Source: Actinotalea endophytica
GTDB taxonomy: Bacteria; Actinomycetota; Actinomycetes; Actinomycetales; Cellulomonadaceae
Length of the DNA: 64,000 bases
Direction of reading: 5' to 3'
Assembly: GCF_025717005.1 (NCBI RefSeq)
Contig: NZ_JAOVZU010000001.1
Coordinates: forward strand, 1-64,000
Positions within the stretch are counted from its first letter, which is position 1, and every line of letters begins with the position of its first letter. This document shows, one piece after another, positions 8,256-17,277 of the stretch. The notes beneath the pieces are model-generated. The model saw nothing but the letters and a program-made list of their open reading frames with translations, was not told where the DNA came from and ran no database searches. A program made the translations under genes and the position numbers.

Positions 8256-8535
8256 CCCCGCGTCGTCGGGTACGCCGGGGTGGCGGTGTGTCTGTCGGAG
8301 TCGCGCATCACCTGACGCGTGACGGGTGCGGCCGCAGGCCTCGAACCCCGCATCGTCGGGTACGCCGAGGTGGCGGTGTGTTCCTCGGAGTCCCGCATCA
8401 CCTGACGCGGGACGGGTGCGGCCGTAGGCCTCGAACCCCGCATCGTCGGGTATGCCGAGGTGGCGGTGTGTTCCTCGGAGTCCCGCATCACCCGACGCGG
8501 GACCGCGATGCCGGGTTCCGCGAGACCCCGCATCA
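8256..8535. repeat. 90-bp tandem repeat, three units plus a partial fourth
   Basis: Units begin at CCCCG at 8256, 8346, 8436 and 8526, an exact 90-bp period. Units 2 and 3 are nearly identical; units 1 and 4 are more diverged. Each unit contains CCCGCATCACCTGACGCGGG, which can form a short hairpin. The array fills most of the 384-bp gap between the amidotransferase gene and the 3' end of the PKD gene. No convincing gene lies in the gap. Confidence 0.9.
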
Positions 8536-8551
8536 CCCTGCGCGGGCCGGG

Positions 8552-9424
8552 TCAGCCCTCGGGTCCGGAGACCAGATACGCCGGGGCCTCGACCACCTCG
8601 AACGCCACCGGCTCACTGGTCGTGGTCGCCGTACCCACCACCGGCAACCACGGCCCACCACCACCGACCTGGAACTCCCCCGCCCACGTCGTGGTCAACC
8701 GCACCTCATACGCCCCCGAACGCTCATACGCCCGCGCCACCGTCTGATCCGGATACGGCCCACCCGGATCCGACGTCACCAACACCCCACCACCATCACC
8801 GAAGTCCCACGCGAACCCCACCGGCGTGGCCCGCACCACCACCGCCACCCCCAACACCGTCGTCGCCACCACCTGCGGCACCGGATCGGTCCACACGATC
8901 ACATCCATGTGCACCAGACCCCGCCCATCACCGGGCTGCACCCGCGGCACCGACGCCACCAACGGCAACCGCCGAAAGTCCTCCGCCGTGACCACCACCG
9001 CCACCCCCGGATCCCCCACACACCCCCCGTCATCCACCCGCACCCACGGCCCCACGAAGCCCCCCGACACCGGATCCACCTCACGACGAAACAACGGGTT
9101 CAGAGCCGGGGAACCGTCCTCACACACCCGACCCAGGACGAGATCAGCCGCATCAGCGACACACATCGCATCCGACACCGCCCGACCACTGCTTGCGCCG
9201 CATACGACAAGGGGGCGGCGGACGTACACATACCGGTTCGGCGCTGGGGCGCCGCCGGCGTCAGACTTGGTCTGGCGCTGCGCCCAGAAGTCGATGGCAT
9301 CGTCACGTGCCGCCCCGGTCACCGCCAGTGGGTCCACGCCGGGCTCCGGCGCGGCCTCGAAGGGAGCAAGGCCCGCAGGGCCGAAGGCTGCGAGCGAAGC
9401 AGCGAAGGCTGCGATGGCTCTCAT
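8552..9424 (-). CDS. Secreted PKD domain-containing protein
   Basis: This is a 290-residue protein with a short N-terminal hydrophobic signal (AIAAFAASLAAFGPAGLA). A cysteine-containing middle region includes VVCGASSGRAVSDAMCVADA. A PKD-like beta-sandwich at residues 190-250 has FAWDFGDGGG and a YERSGAYEVRLTTTW strand. ATG 9424 overlaps the stop of the upstream DUF6318 lipoprotein as ATGA, so the two are translationally coupled. Codon use is unlike the neighbours: TTG, TAT, GAT, GGG and GTG are frequent, whereas nearby genes prefer C-ending codons. Function is unknown; an extracytoplasmic partner of the lipoprotein is likely. Confidence 0.85.
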   Translation of the reverse strand: MRAIAAFAASLAAFGPAGLAPFEAAPEPGVDPLAVTGAARDDAIDFWAQRQTKSDAGGAPAPNRYVYVRRPLVVCGASSGRAVSDAMCVADAADLVLGRVCEDGSPALNPLFRREVDPVSGGFVGPWVRVDDGGCVGDPGVAVVVTAEDFRRLPLVASVPRVQPGDGRGLVHMDVIVWTDPVPQVVATTVLGVAVVVRATPVGFAWDFGDGGGVLVTSDPGGPYPDQTVARAYERSGAYEVRLTTTWAGEFQVGGGGPWLPVVGTATTTSEPVAFEVVEAPAYLVSGPEG

Positions 9425-10062
9425 GACTCGGCCGGCGCGTCGAGTTGCTCGCCAGCGAGAAGCACCCAGCCCCGTGCCGATGGACCGACGTTGAGAAGGA
9501 GCCACGACGATTCGCCATCGAAGTCGGCGATCTCCGCACCCGACGGGTCGACGCGGACTGACGAAGCCGTGGCATAGGCGAACTGGACGCCGTAGATGTC
9601 TAGCTGCGCGTCATGGCCGAGCACCTCGGGTGCGGTCAGCTCAACTGATCCCCCGACCAGCCGGTCTCCGGAGCCATATAGATCGCCAACAGCATCGTGG
9701 AAGTTCTGGCAGAAGCCGCAGGTCTGACCACTGAACGAGTCCCACAGCTCAAGGTCACCGGTCTGCTTCGCGTACGAGTACACGTCCATGAAGTACTCGG
9801 CCGCGGCGACGGCACCGACCTCATCGGTCCGTTCCATCTCCGCTGGCTTCTCCGGAGCAACCAGGGACGTCTCGGTCGGTGAAGGCTCCGGCGTCGTCGT
9901 CGGCGTCACCGTCCGAGTCGGAGCCGGGGACGACACGCTCGGCGTCGCCCCAGGATCCGGATCCGACGAGCACCCGCCCACTGCCAGAACCGTCATCACC
10001 ACGAACGCGGCCACCACCGCACCGGCGCGGCCATGCACCACGCCGCCGTCCCCCTGCGCCAT
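9421..10062 (-). CDS. DUF6318 family lipoprotein, coupled to PKD protein
   Basis: This 213-residue lipoprotein has the lipobox AVGGC, a Pro/Thr/Ser spacer and a DUF6318 domain. The domain includes AVAAAEYFMDVYSYAK, the TCGFC cysteine pair and a VRVDPSG strand also seen in the paralogue at 4900-5562. ATG 10062 lies seven bases after TACGTT, so translation is probably leaderless. The stop overlaps the PKD gene start by four bases. Composition is less GC-rich than in most neighbours, with rare codons such as CTA and TCA. Its role is unknown. Confidence 0.87.
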   Translation of the reverse strand: MAQGDGGVVHGRAGAVVAAFVVMTVLAVGGCSSDPDPGATPSVSSPAPTRTVTPTTTPEPSPTETSLVAPEKPAEMERTDEVGAVAAAEYFMDVYSYAKQTGDLELWDSFSGQTCGFCQNFHDAVGDLYGSGDRLVGGSVELTAPEVLGHDAQLDIYGVQFAYATASSVRVDPSGAEIADFDGESSWLLLNVGPSARGWVLLAGEQLDAPAES

Positions 10063-10243
10063 GCGGGTGAACGTAGCAGCGCACCGCCACCAAGATCAGG
10101 GCTTCAGCGAACCTGTGGACACTCCAACCCACCCCATCTCGCGCTCGACCCGCCGACCACCACTGCCCAGCCCAACGAAGGGGCGTCGGCCCTGCGACTC
10201 GCATCACACGATGCACAACTCCGACAACAACACCCCGCCCCCG

Positions 10244-10315
10244 GCGGTTCGGACGATGCGCGTCCCCGCGGCTCCGACGATGCGCGTCCCCGCGGTTCCG
10301 ACGATGCGCGTCCCG
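10244..10315. repeat. 24-bp tandem repeat, three units
   Basis: Units built on TCCGACGATGCGCGTCCCCG recur with GACGA at 10252, 10276 and 10300, an exact 24-bp period. The array lies inside the 490-bp gap 10063-10552, upstream of the DUF6318 gene. Apart from the array and the probable leaderless promoter at 10070-10075, I see nothing recognisable in that gap. Confidence 0.85.
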
Positions 10316-10552
10316 GCGATGACAGCCGCGTTCGCACCGCGGCGCCGCCGGGGCGTCGCGCCCCGCCAGCGAGGAGCGGCGTCGCCCGCGCACCACGACC
10401 TCACGCGACATCACGCCGACGTGAGTCGGGCTCCGCTCAGCCCGCCCCAGCGCCGAGCAACGGGCATGAGGTGCCGTCCATGGCCTCCGGGGTGCAGTAG
10501 GTGATCTCCGCCGGAGGCGCACTCGCCGCACCGGGAGTGGCCTCCTCCGAGC

Positions 10553-11905
10553 TCACCCCCAGGTCCCCAGCGCGGTCGGTTCCACGCCCGCGTCGAACCA
10601 GCGGAGCACCGCGTCGCGCGCTCCGGTGACATCCAGCTCAGAGGTGTCCACCTCGACGTCGTACCGGCCATGGGCATGCACGTACGGCAGCTGCGCCAGC
10701 GCCTGCCCGAGAGTCCGGCTCTGCCGCTCGCGCTCGCGCTGCACCAGCGGGTCGGCCGGGCACAGCACCCCGACCAGCACCGCTCTCGTGCCGCGCAGCA
10801 CCTCCGTGAGGTCGGACGCCCACTCCGGTTCGAGCAGCACGTGGTCCACCACGACGTCGAAGCCCGCCGCGGCGAGCGCCGCCGCGGACCGGTGCATCCC
10901 GCGGACCAGCCGGTGACCCACCGGACCCGGCACGACTCTCGCGATCTCGCCGTCGTGCCACTCGTAGCCGAAGACCTCCGGCCACGCCGCTCCGAGGTAG
11001 CGGCGCGGCAGCATCGCCAGGTGGCGGTCGAGCCCAGCGTCGATCAACGGACCCGGCCACCGGTCCTGCAGCGCGGTCAGCAGCGACGACTTCCCCGCGC
11101 TCGACGTGCCGTTGAGGACGATCACGGTCCCGCCGACCCGCGGCACCCTGCCCTCCGGCGCGACGAGGTCCCGGTGCGGCACCACGATGTACCCCCGCTC
11201 CACGTCCCCGAACACGTCCATCCGGTCGCGGTCGTGGGCCCAGAGCCACGCCAGGTACGCACAGACGATCGCGTCGACCTCGTCCTCGATCGCCCGAAGG
11301 TCGACCTTGCGGGTCGCGGTGTGCACCGTCCGCCGGATCTCCGCCCACCGCACCGACTCCGCAAGACGGAGGGTCGGACCGGCGACCCTCTCGAGGTGCC
11401 CGAGCAGCTGGACCCACGCCGTCCGCAGGGTCTCGAGGTCGCGCCCAGGCTTCTGCTTGTACGGCAGCACCCGGCCGAGCCCGAACAGGGCAACCATCGC
11501 CGGGTGCGGGTACACCTCGATCGCCACGGCCCTACCACCGAGCGGCCGGACCGCCGGGTCGATCTCCCAGCCGAACCTGCGGGCCAGCTCGGTGCCTCGC
11601 GGCGGGTCGAACCAGGTCCGGCCCCGGTTCGCCGGGTGGGCCCCCGCGTCGTAGCGCGCGAAGACCCGGCCGAGCTCGGCCTCGCAGTCCCGACGCCCCG
11701 TGTCGTTCGGCACGACCAGTGGTGCGTCGAGCGCCACCACCACATCTTGACCCGCGCCCGCGAGCCACGGGTCGAGCACCATCGCGAGCTGGTCGTCGGT
11801 CCGCACGGTCTCGGACGCGACCAGGCGGCCGGTCCCGTCGCACACCGCCACGCCCGTCCGGTTGCGCGGGCCCCACGCGAGGTCGATGCCGACGAAGGCG
11901 CTCAC
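10553..11905 (-). CDS. DUF429 - chloramphenicol-phosphotransferase-like kinase fusion
   Basis: This is a 450-residue two-domain protein. Residues 1-245 form a DUF429 domain (GIDLAWGPRNRTGVAV start, DAPLVVPN, VEAIEVYPHP-like strand), predicted to have an RNase H-like fold. Residues 258-450 form a P-loop kinase with GTSSAGKSSL (Lys272), DHVLL and a cysteine/proline region, as in chloramphenicol phosphotransferase-like proteins. GTG 11905 follows TAGACA by six bases. The fusion suggests a nucleic acid- or nucleotide-directed job rather than drug resistance, but the substrate is not visible. It is divergent from recQ. Confidence 0.85.
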   Translation of the reverse strand: MSAFVGIDLAWGPRNRTGVAVCDGTGRLVASETVRTDDQLAMVLDPWLAGAGQDVVVALDAPLVVPNDTGRRDCEAELGRVFARYDAGAHPANRGRTWFDPPRGTELARRFGWEIDPAVRPLGGRAVAIEVYPHPAMVALFGLGRVLPYKQKPGRDLETLRTAWVQLLGHLERVAGPTLRLAESVRWAEIRRTVHTATRKVDLRAIEDEVDAIVCAYLAWLWAHDRDRMDVFGDVERGYIVVPHRDLVAPEGRVPRVGGTVIVLNGTSSAGKSSLLTALQDRWPGPLIDAGLDRHLAMLPRRYLGAAWPEVFGYEWHDGEIARVVPGPVGHRLVRGMHRSAAALAAAGFDVVVDHVLLEPEWASDLTEVLRGTRAVLVGVLCPADPLVQRERERQSRTLGQALAQLPYVHAHGRYDVEVDTSELDVTGARDAVLRWFDAGVEPTALGTWG

Positions 11906-12078
11906 CCGCCCTGTCTAGCCGATCCGCGGCCACCACGCCGCAGCAGACCGACCACATCCACAGCCGACCCGGCCCGTCCGCGACCCGTGTCGGCGGCAGC
12001 CGCGACGATGTCGCACGTGACCACCGCTGACCTGACCTCGATCCGCTGAGTCTCCCGATGCCGTCTACTGTGCTCGAC

Positions 12079-13899
12079 GTGTCCGCCACCCCTCTCGACG
12101 TGCTGCGCACCGTCTTCGGCTACGAGGAGTTCCGGGGCGACCAGGCCGCGATCATCGACGCCGTGGTCGGCGGCGAGGACGCCCTCGTGCTCATGCCCAC
12201 CGGTGGTGGGAAGTCGCTCTGCTACCAGATCCCGGCACTCGTCCGGTCGGGCACCGGCGTCGTGATCTCGCCGCTCATCGCGCTGATGCAGGACCAGGTC
12301 GATGCCCTGTCCGCGCTCGGCGTTCGCGCCGGATTCCTCAACTCGACGCAGGGGTTCGAGCAGCGCCGGGAGACCGAACGTGCGCTGCTCGCCGGTGAGC
12401 TCGACCTGCTCTACCTCGCGCCCGAGCGGCTGCGAGTGCCCGAGACCCTCGCGCTGCTGCAGCAGGCCGAGGTCGCGCTGTTCGCGATCGACGAGGCGCA
12501 CTGCGTGTCCCAGTGGGGCCACGACTTCCGGCCGGACTACCTCATGCTCCATGTGCTCGGCGAGCAGTGGCCGGACGTGCCGCGCATCGCGCTCACCGCG
12601 ACCGCGACCCGCGCGACCGCCACCGAGATCACCGAACGCCTGGGCCTGCACGACGCCCGCTCCTTCGTCGCGAGCTTCGACCGACCGAACATCACCTACC
12701 GCGTCGACCCGAAGGACAACCCGCGCAACCAGCTGCTACGCCTGATCCGCGCCGAGCACGCGGGTGACGCGGGCATCGTCTACTGCCTGTCCCGCGCGAG
12801 CGTCGAGCAGACCGCGGAGTTCCTGGTGGACAACGGGATCGAGGCCCTGCCCTACCACGCCGGCCTCGACAACCGGACCCGTGCGGCGAACCAGTCCCGC
12901 TTCCTGCGTGAGGACGGCCTGGTCATGGTCGCGACCATCGCGTTCGGGATGGGCATCGACAAGCCTGACGTGCGATTCGTCGCGCACCTCGACCTGCCGA
13001 AGTCCGTCGAGGGCTACTACCAGGAGACCGGGCGCGCGGGACGCGACGGCCTGCCGTCGACGGCGTGGCTCGCCTACGGCCTGGCCGACGTGGTGCAGCA
13101 GCGGCGGCTGATCGACTCCTCCGAGGGCGACGCGGCGCACCGGCGGCGGCTGTCGGCGCACCTCGACGCGATGCTCGCGCTGTGCGAGACCGTGGACTGC
13201 CGGCGTGTGCAGATGCTCCGCTACTTCGGCGAGGAGTCGACGCCGTGCGGCAACTGCGACACCTGCCTCGCTCCGCCGGATGCGTGGGACGGCACGGTCG
13301 CAGCGCAGAAGCTGCTCTCGGCAGTGGTCCGGCTCGACCAGCGCGGGCAGCGCTACGGGGCCGGCCACGTGATCGACATCCTGGTCGGCAAGACGACGGC
13401 CCGGGTCACCCAGCTCGGGCACGAGTCATTGACCGTCTTCGGCGTCGGGGAGGAGCTCGACGAGCGTGCATGGCGGGGCGTCGTACGCCAGCTCCTCGCA
13501 CAAGGACTGCTGGGCGTCGACGCGAGCGGCTACCAGACCCTGCACCTGGTCGAGGCGAGCCGCGCGGTCCTCGCCGGCGAGCGCCAGGTCATGCTGCGCC
13601 GCGAGCCCGAACGCAAGGCGGGTCGAAGCCGCACCAAGACTTCCGGCAGTGCCGCCGCGGCCGCCGCGGACCTCTCGCCCGAGGACCTCACGCTCTTCGA
13701 GCGACTACGGGAGTGGCGCGCCGCGGTCGCGAAGGAGCAGGGCGTCCCCGCCTACGTGGTCTTCCACGACGCGACGTTGCGCGCCATGGCCACCGAGCGG
13801 CCCACGTCGCTGGACGATCTCGCCGGGGTCAGCGGGGTCGGCGCGGCCAAGCTCGAGCGCTACGGGGACGGCGTGCTCGAGCTGCTCGCGCCCGAGTGA
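12079..13899 (+). CDS. recQ: ATP-dependent DNA helicase RecQ
   Basis: This 606-residue 3'-5' DNA helicase acts in recombination and repair. It has Walker [15 protein letters not shown], the DEAH box [18 protein letters not shown], motif [12 protein letters not shown], the RecQ zinc-binding Cys set ending CGNCDTC, an RQC winged helix and a C-terminal HRDC domain. GTG 12079 is preferred because it lies seven bases after TACTGT (12066-12071). That arrangement implies a leaderless start inside the frame that could otherwise begin at ATG 12058. The length matches the family norm of about 600 residues. Confidence 0.93.
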   Translation: MSATPLDVLRTVFGYEEFRGDQAAIIDAVVGGEDALVLMPTGGGKSLCYQIPALVRSGTGVVISPLIALMQDQVDALSALGVRAGFLNSTQGFEQRRETERALLAGELDLLYLAPERLRVPETLALLQQAEVALFAIDEAHCVSQWGHDFRPDYLMLHVLGEQWPDVPRIALTATATRATATEITERLGLHDARSFVASFDRPNITYRVDPKDNPRNQLLRLIRAEHAGDAGIVYCLSRASVEQTAEFLVDNGIEALPYHAGLDNRTRAANQSRFLREDGLVMVATIAFGMGIDKPDVRFVAHLDLPKSVEGYYQETGRAGRDGLPSTAWLAYGLADVVQQRRLIDSSEGDAAHRRRLSAHLDAMLALCETVDCRRVQMLRYFGEESTPCGNCDTCLAPPDAWDGTVAAQKLLSAVVRLDQRGQRYGAGHVIDILVGKTTARVTQLGHESLTVFGVGEELDERAWRGVVRQLLAQGLLGVDASGYQTLHLVEASRAVLAGERQVMLRREPERKAGRSRTKTSGSAAAAAADLSPEDLTLFERLREWRAAVAKEQGVPAYVVFHDATLRAMATERPTSLDDLAGVSGVGAAKLERYGDGVLELLAPE

Positions 13900-13906
13900 C
13901 CGTCGA

Positions 13907-13992
13907 CCGGTCGGCACGGGCGCGCGCCCGCCCATCGGGTCGGCACGGCCGGCGCGCGCTCGCCCGTCCGGTCGGCACGGCCGGCGCGCGCT
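13907..13992. repeat. About 30-bp imperfect tandem repeat, three units
   Basis: GGTCGGCACGG recurs at 13909, 13938 and 13970 together with GGCGCGCGCTC blocks. It fills the 100-bp gap between the converging recQ and ABC-permease stop codons. Confidence 0.75.
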
Positions 13993-13999
13993 CCTGCGC

Positions 14000-14659
14000 T
14001 CACCGCACCCGACGCGCGTCCAGCCGCACGCTCAGGGCGGTGCTCACCGCGAGCGCGACCGTCCCGCCGATCAGCGACACGGCAGCCACCAGCGCAGCGG
14101 ACGGCGCACCGGGGAACGTCCCGGTCGGGTCCTGCCCCGTCGCGATCGACACCACGCCGACTCCGAACGCGAGCGCGAACAGCGGCACGAACGAGGCCGC
14201 CCGCGCCTTCGTGTAGCCGAACGCCCAGTAGAAGGGGAACTGCAGCGCCGCCATGAGCGCGAAGATCGCGAACGAGATGGTCACCACCATCACGGCGTCC
14301 TCGGCGGTGAGCGGCCGGTGCATCAGGGTCGCGAGCGCCGCCGTGGCCACGCCGCCGTAGGCCAGCGCGGCCGCGAACAGGCCGAGCGAGAACACCAGCC
14401 GCCCGACCACCACCGCCCGGCGGGCGACCGGCAGCATCCCGTAGAGGGTGTCCAGGTCGTTCTTGTCCGCCACGGCGAACGGGTAGGCCGCGAGGAAGGT
14501 CGCGAACACCACCGCCATCACGAGCGCCGACGCGGGCTCCCCCCAGATCGCGGCCAGCAGCGGCGCGAGGATCACCATGAGCAGCACCTGCGCGTTGCGG
14601 TACGGGGCGACGCTGCGCACGTCGAGTCGGGCCAGACGGAGCACGGCACTGCTGGTCAT
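14000..14659 (-). CDS. ABC-2 type transporter permease
   Basis: The protein has 219 residues and six predicted membrane helices, for example LLMVILAPLLAAIW and LVMAVVFATFLAAYPFAVA. The KNDLDTLYGMLPV loop is typical of ABC-2 permeases that work with GntR-linked exporters. ATG 14659 overlaps the stop of the ATP-binding gene as ATGA. With its partner it likely forms an exporter of a cell-envelope stressor or peptide; the substrate is unknown. Confidence 0.88.
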   Translation of the reverse strand: MTSSAVLRLARLDVRSVAPYRNAQVLLMVILAPLLAAIWGEPASALVMAVVFATFLAAYPFAVADKNDLDTLYGMLPVARRAVVVGRLVFSLGLFAAALAYGGVATAALATLMHRPLTAEDAVMVVTISFAIFALMAALQFPFYWAFGYTKARAASFVPLFALAFGVGVVSIATGQDPTGTFPGAPSAALVAAVSLIGGTVALAVSTALSVRLDARRVR

Positions 14660-15504
14660 CGGTGGTCCCCCATCTTCACGACGATCTCGTCGAGCGTCGG
14701 CCGGTCGACGACCAGGTCGCCGCTCAGCCGGTCGACCTGGCCCGCCGCGACCAGCGCCTCGGCGCCGGTCTCGTTGCGGCGCAGGCCGAGGAAGTCGACG
14801 TCGGGGTCGACCAGGTCCTCCGGGCCGCCGCGAACCAGCCGATACGCGTCCAGGAGCTCGTCCTTCGGCGCGCTGTCCACGACTCGCCCCGCGTCGATGA
14901 CCGTCACGTAGTCGGCGATCCGCTCGAGGTCGCTCGTGATGTGCGTCGAGAACAGCACGCTGTGACCGTCGTCGGTGAGGAAGTCCCCGAGGATCGACAC
15001 GAGCTCGTCCCGGGCCGCCGGGTCCAGGCCGCTGGTCGGCTCGTCGAGCACGAGGAGGCGCGCGTGGTGCGAGAGCGCGAGGGTGATGCCGAGCTTCATG
15101 GCCTGGCCGCGGGAGAGCTCCTTGACCTTGTGCCGCGGGTCGAGCTCGAACTCCTCGAGCAGCGCGCGGTACCGAGCCCCGTCCCAACGCGAGTAGAAGG
15201 GTGCGAGCGCACGCTCGACCTCCGTCAGGCGCCAGTCCTCGACGAGCGTCGAGTGGTCGAGGACCACGCCGATGTCCTCCCGCAGCGCCGGGTCCGCGGG
15301 CAGCGGTTGACCGAGCACCTCGATCTCACCGGCGTCCGGCGTGAGCATGCCGAGCAGGCAACGGATCGTGGTGGTCTTGCCGGCGCCGTTGCGGCCGACG
15401 AAGCCCATCACGAACCCGGTGGGCAGCTCGAAGCTCACGTCGCGGAGATGGAAGGTTCCGCGGGTCGCGTCGAGGTGACGCACCGCGATGGCGAGGTCGT
15501 TCAC
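14656..15504 (-). CDS. ABC transporter ATP-binding protein
   Basis: This 282-residue ATPase has Walker A GRNGAGKTTTI, the signature KELSRGQAMK (LSRGQ instead of LSGGQ), Walker B LLVLDEPTSGLD and a switch histidine in STHITSDLE. GTG 15504 overlaps the GntR stop as GTGA, and its own stop overlaps the permease ATG. The LSRGQ signature and gene order match GntR-regulated YtrB-type exporters. It energises the permease encoded at 14000-14659. Confidence 0.92.
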   Translation of the reverse strand: MNDLAIAVRHLDATRGTFHLRDVSFELPTGFVMGFVGRNGAGKTTTIRCLLGMLTPDAGEIEVLGQPLPADPALREDIGVVLDHSTLVEDWRLTEVERALAPFYSRWDGARYRALLEEFELDPRHKVKELSRGQAMKLGITLALSHHARLLVLDEPTSGLDPAARDELVSILGDFLTDDGHSVLFSTHITSDLERIADYVTVIDAGRVVDSAPKDELLDAYRLVRGGPEDLVDPDVDFLGLRRNETGAEALVAAGQVDRLSGDLVVDRPTLDEIVVKMGDHR

Positions 15505-15944
15505 TGGTCCTGTCCTTCTGTGCGGTGCCCGGTCGGGCGGTCCGTGGTGGCGGCGCCGGCATCCTCGGGCTCGTCCGTCGCGATCAGGGTGTCGAGGATC
15601 TCGACGACGCCGTCCCGGTCCAGCCCGGCCAAGCGCGCCGCGTCGAGGGCAGCGGTCAGGCCGTCCTCGACCTGGCGCAAGAGCTGCTCGCGGACGAGCT
15701 CGGAGTCCACACCGAGCACGAACGCGCCCTTGCCGGCCACGTTGGTGATGAAGCCTTCCTGGGCGAGGTCGGCGTAGGCGCGGGTGGTGGTGATGACGCT
15801 GATCCGCAGGTCGCGGGCGAGACCGCGGACCGACGGCAGGGCGTCGCCCTCGGCGAGCTCCCCGGCGAGGATCGCGGCCTTCACCTGCTCCTTGATCTGC
15901 TCGTAGAGCGGCACGCCCGAGGTGTTCGAGAGCACGACCCGCAC
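15501..15944 (-). CDS. GntR family regulator, YtrA subfamily
   Basis: The protein has 147 residues: a GntR winged helix (PLYEQIKEQVKAAIL, then LPSVRGLARDLRISVITTTRAY) and a short C-terminal dimerisation tail characteristic of the YtrA subfamily. GTG 15944 is chosen because AGGAG lies seven bases upstream; TTG 15950 would sit almost on the ribosome binding site. It heads a three-gene operon with its ABC exporter and probably represses that operon through the inverted repeat at 15973-15999. Confidence 0.9.
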   Translation of the reverse strand: MRVVLSNTSGVPLYEQIKEQVKAAILAGELAEGDALPSVRGLARDLRISVITTTRAYADLAQEGFITNVAGKGAFVLGVDSELVREQLLRQVEDGLTAALDAARLAGLDRDGVVEILDTLIATDEPEDAGAATTDRPTGHRTEGQDQ

Positions 15945-15972
15945 GGCCAAGCTCCTCTCGTCGGTGTCGGTC

Positions 15973-15999
15973 TACTGTATATACGCACTATAGACAGTA
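15973..15999. promoter_or_regulatory. Probable YtrA-type GntR operator
   Basis: TACTGT and ACAGTA form perfect outer arms, and inner TATA/TATA blocks extend the symmetry to 11 of 11 positions with one mismatch per arm around a five-base centre. It lies 29 bp upstream of the GntR start. It contains AT-rich hexamers (TATACA on the minus strand) that could be the promoter -10 element. Confidence 0.75.
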
Positions 16000-16128
16000 A
16001 GAGTGCCGGAGTGCCACCTGCCCTTGGCGGGAGTCGGTGGCACGGCCGAGCAGGGCGCAGCCGAGCGGCGGTGTGGCCGGCCACCGGCTCCGCGCGCCCG
16101 CGTCGGCACCCGGCCGTAGCCTCGCGCC

Positions 16129-17247
16129 ATGGCTCCGCTCCGGCTGTCCCGGGACGACGCACGTCGGGTCGCGGTCCGGGCCCAGCTGCTCACCGCGCAC
16201 CGCCCGCCGAACCTGCTCACCACGGTGCGTGGCCTCGGCCTGCTCGTCCTCGACCCGATCTCCGCGATCGCGCCGAGCGCCGACCTGGTGGTGTGGAGCC
16301 GGCGCGGCTCGGCCTTCGAGCCCCGCGAGCTGGCCGACGCCGTGGACGCCCAGGAGCTCGTGGAGTTCCAGGGGACGTTGCGTCCTGCCGAGGACGTCGT
16401 GCTCCTGAAGCCCGAGATGGCCGCGTGGCGCGGCGAAGGTGCGCCGCTCAAGCCCTGGCAGCAGGCCGCGCTCGACTGGGTCGAGGACAACCGCGGCTTC
16501 CGGCTGGACATCCTCGAGCTGCTCCGGTCCGACGGTCCGCTCCCGTCGCGCGAGCTGCCGGACACGTGCGTGCGTCCGTGGCGCAGCAGCGGCTGGAACA
16601 ACAACAAGAACGTCACGCAGATGCTCGGCCAGCTGGTCCGCCGCGGCGAGGTCGCCGTCGCCGGGCGGGAGGGGCGCGAACGGCTCTGGGACCTGGCCGA
16701 ACGGGTCTACCCCGACGTGCCCGACCTCCCCGCAGGCGAGGCGCAACGCCTGCGGGACGCGCGACGGCTCGGCACCCTCGGCATCGCGCGCCCCAAGGCC
16801 GCCGAGCAGCAGGACGAGCCGATCGACGTCGCCGACGCGGGCATCGAAGCGGTGGTCGACGGCGTGCGGGGCCGATGGCGGGTGGACCCCGAGGTGCTCG
16901 ACGCGGTCGGGCCGACGTCGGGCGGCTCGCGTGCCGCCCTGCTCTCCCCGTTCGACCTGCTGGTCTACGACCGCAAGCGCATGGCCGAGCTCTTCGAGTT
17001 CGACTACACGCTCGAGATGTACAAGCCCGCCGCGCAGCGCCGCTGGGGCTACTACGCGCTGCCGGTGCTCGTGGGCGACGAGTTGGTCGGCAAGCTCGAC
17101 GCGAAGGCCGACCTCGCGGCTGGCGTGCTGCGTGTGCACGCACTGCACGAGGACCGTTCGCTCGCGCCGGACGAGCGCGCGGCGGTCGAGGTCGAGGTCG
17201 CCGACCTCGCACGGTGGCTCCAGCTCGACCTCGCCCGGGACGAGTGA
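16129..17247 (+). CDS. AlkZ/YcaQ-like winged-helix (HTH_42) DNA glycosylase family protein
   Basis: This is a 372-residue protein of the HTH_42/AlkZ family, whose characterised members remove bulky alkyl bases or unhook interstrand crosslinks. Support comes from the N-terminal winged helix, SADLVVWSRR, a central W-NNNKNVTQML helix and SPFDLLVYDRKR near residue 280. The catalytic hairpin usually reads Q-x-D or Q-x-Q. Here the segment is LLVLDP, with Asp kept and the Gln replaced by Val. It may be a variant enzyme or non-catalytic. ATG 16129 follows TAGCCT by six bases. Confidence 0.82.
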   Translation: MAPLRLSRDDARRVAVRAQLLTAHRPPNLLTTVRGLGLLVLDPISAIAPSADLVVWSRRGSAFEPRELADAVDAQELVEFQGTLRPAEDVVLLKPEMAAWRGEGAPLKPWQQAALDWVEDNRGFRLDILELLRSDGPLPSRELPDTCVRPWRSSGWNNNKNVTQMLGQLVRRGEVAVAGREGRERLWDLAERVYPDVPDLPAGEAQRLRDARRLGTLGIARPKAAEQQDEPIDVADAGIEAVVDGVRGRWRVDPEVLDAVGPTSGGSRAALLSPFDLLVYDRKRMAELFEFDYTLEMYKPAAQRRWGYYALPVLVGDELVGKLDAKADLAAGVLRVHALHEDRSLAPDERAAVEVEVADLARWLQLDLARDE

Positions 17248-17277
17248 CCGCACCGCCCGCGCCCGTACGGTGGGCGC

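Noticed and set aside
8231-8536. Minus-strand frame encoding a 30-residue repeated peptide
   Set aside because: The frame only reflects the 90-bp period being a multiple of three. There is no ribosome binding site, promoter or recognisable domain.
12058-12078. ATG 12058 as the recQ start
   Set aside because: It would place the TACTGT promoter element inside the coding region and has no ribosome binding site; GTG 12079 fits the leaderless pattern.
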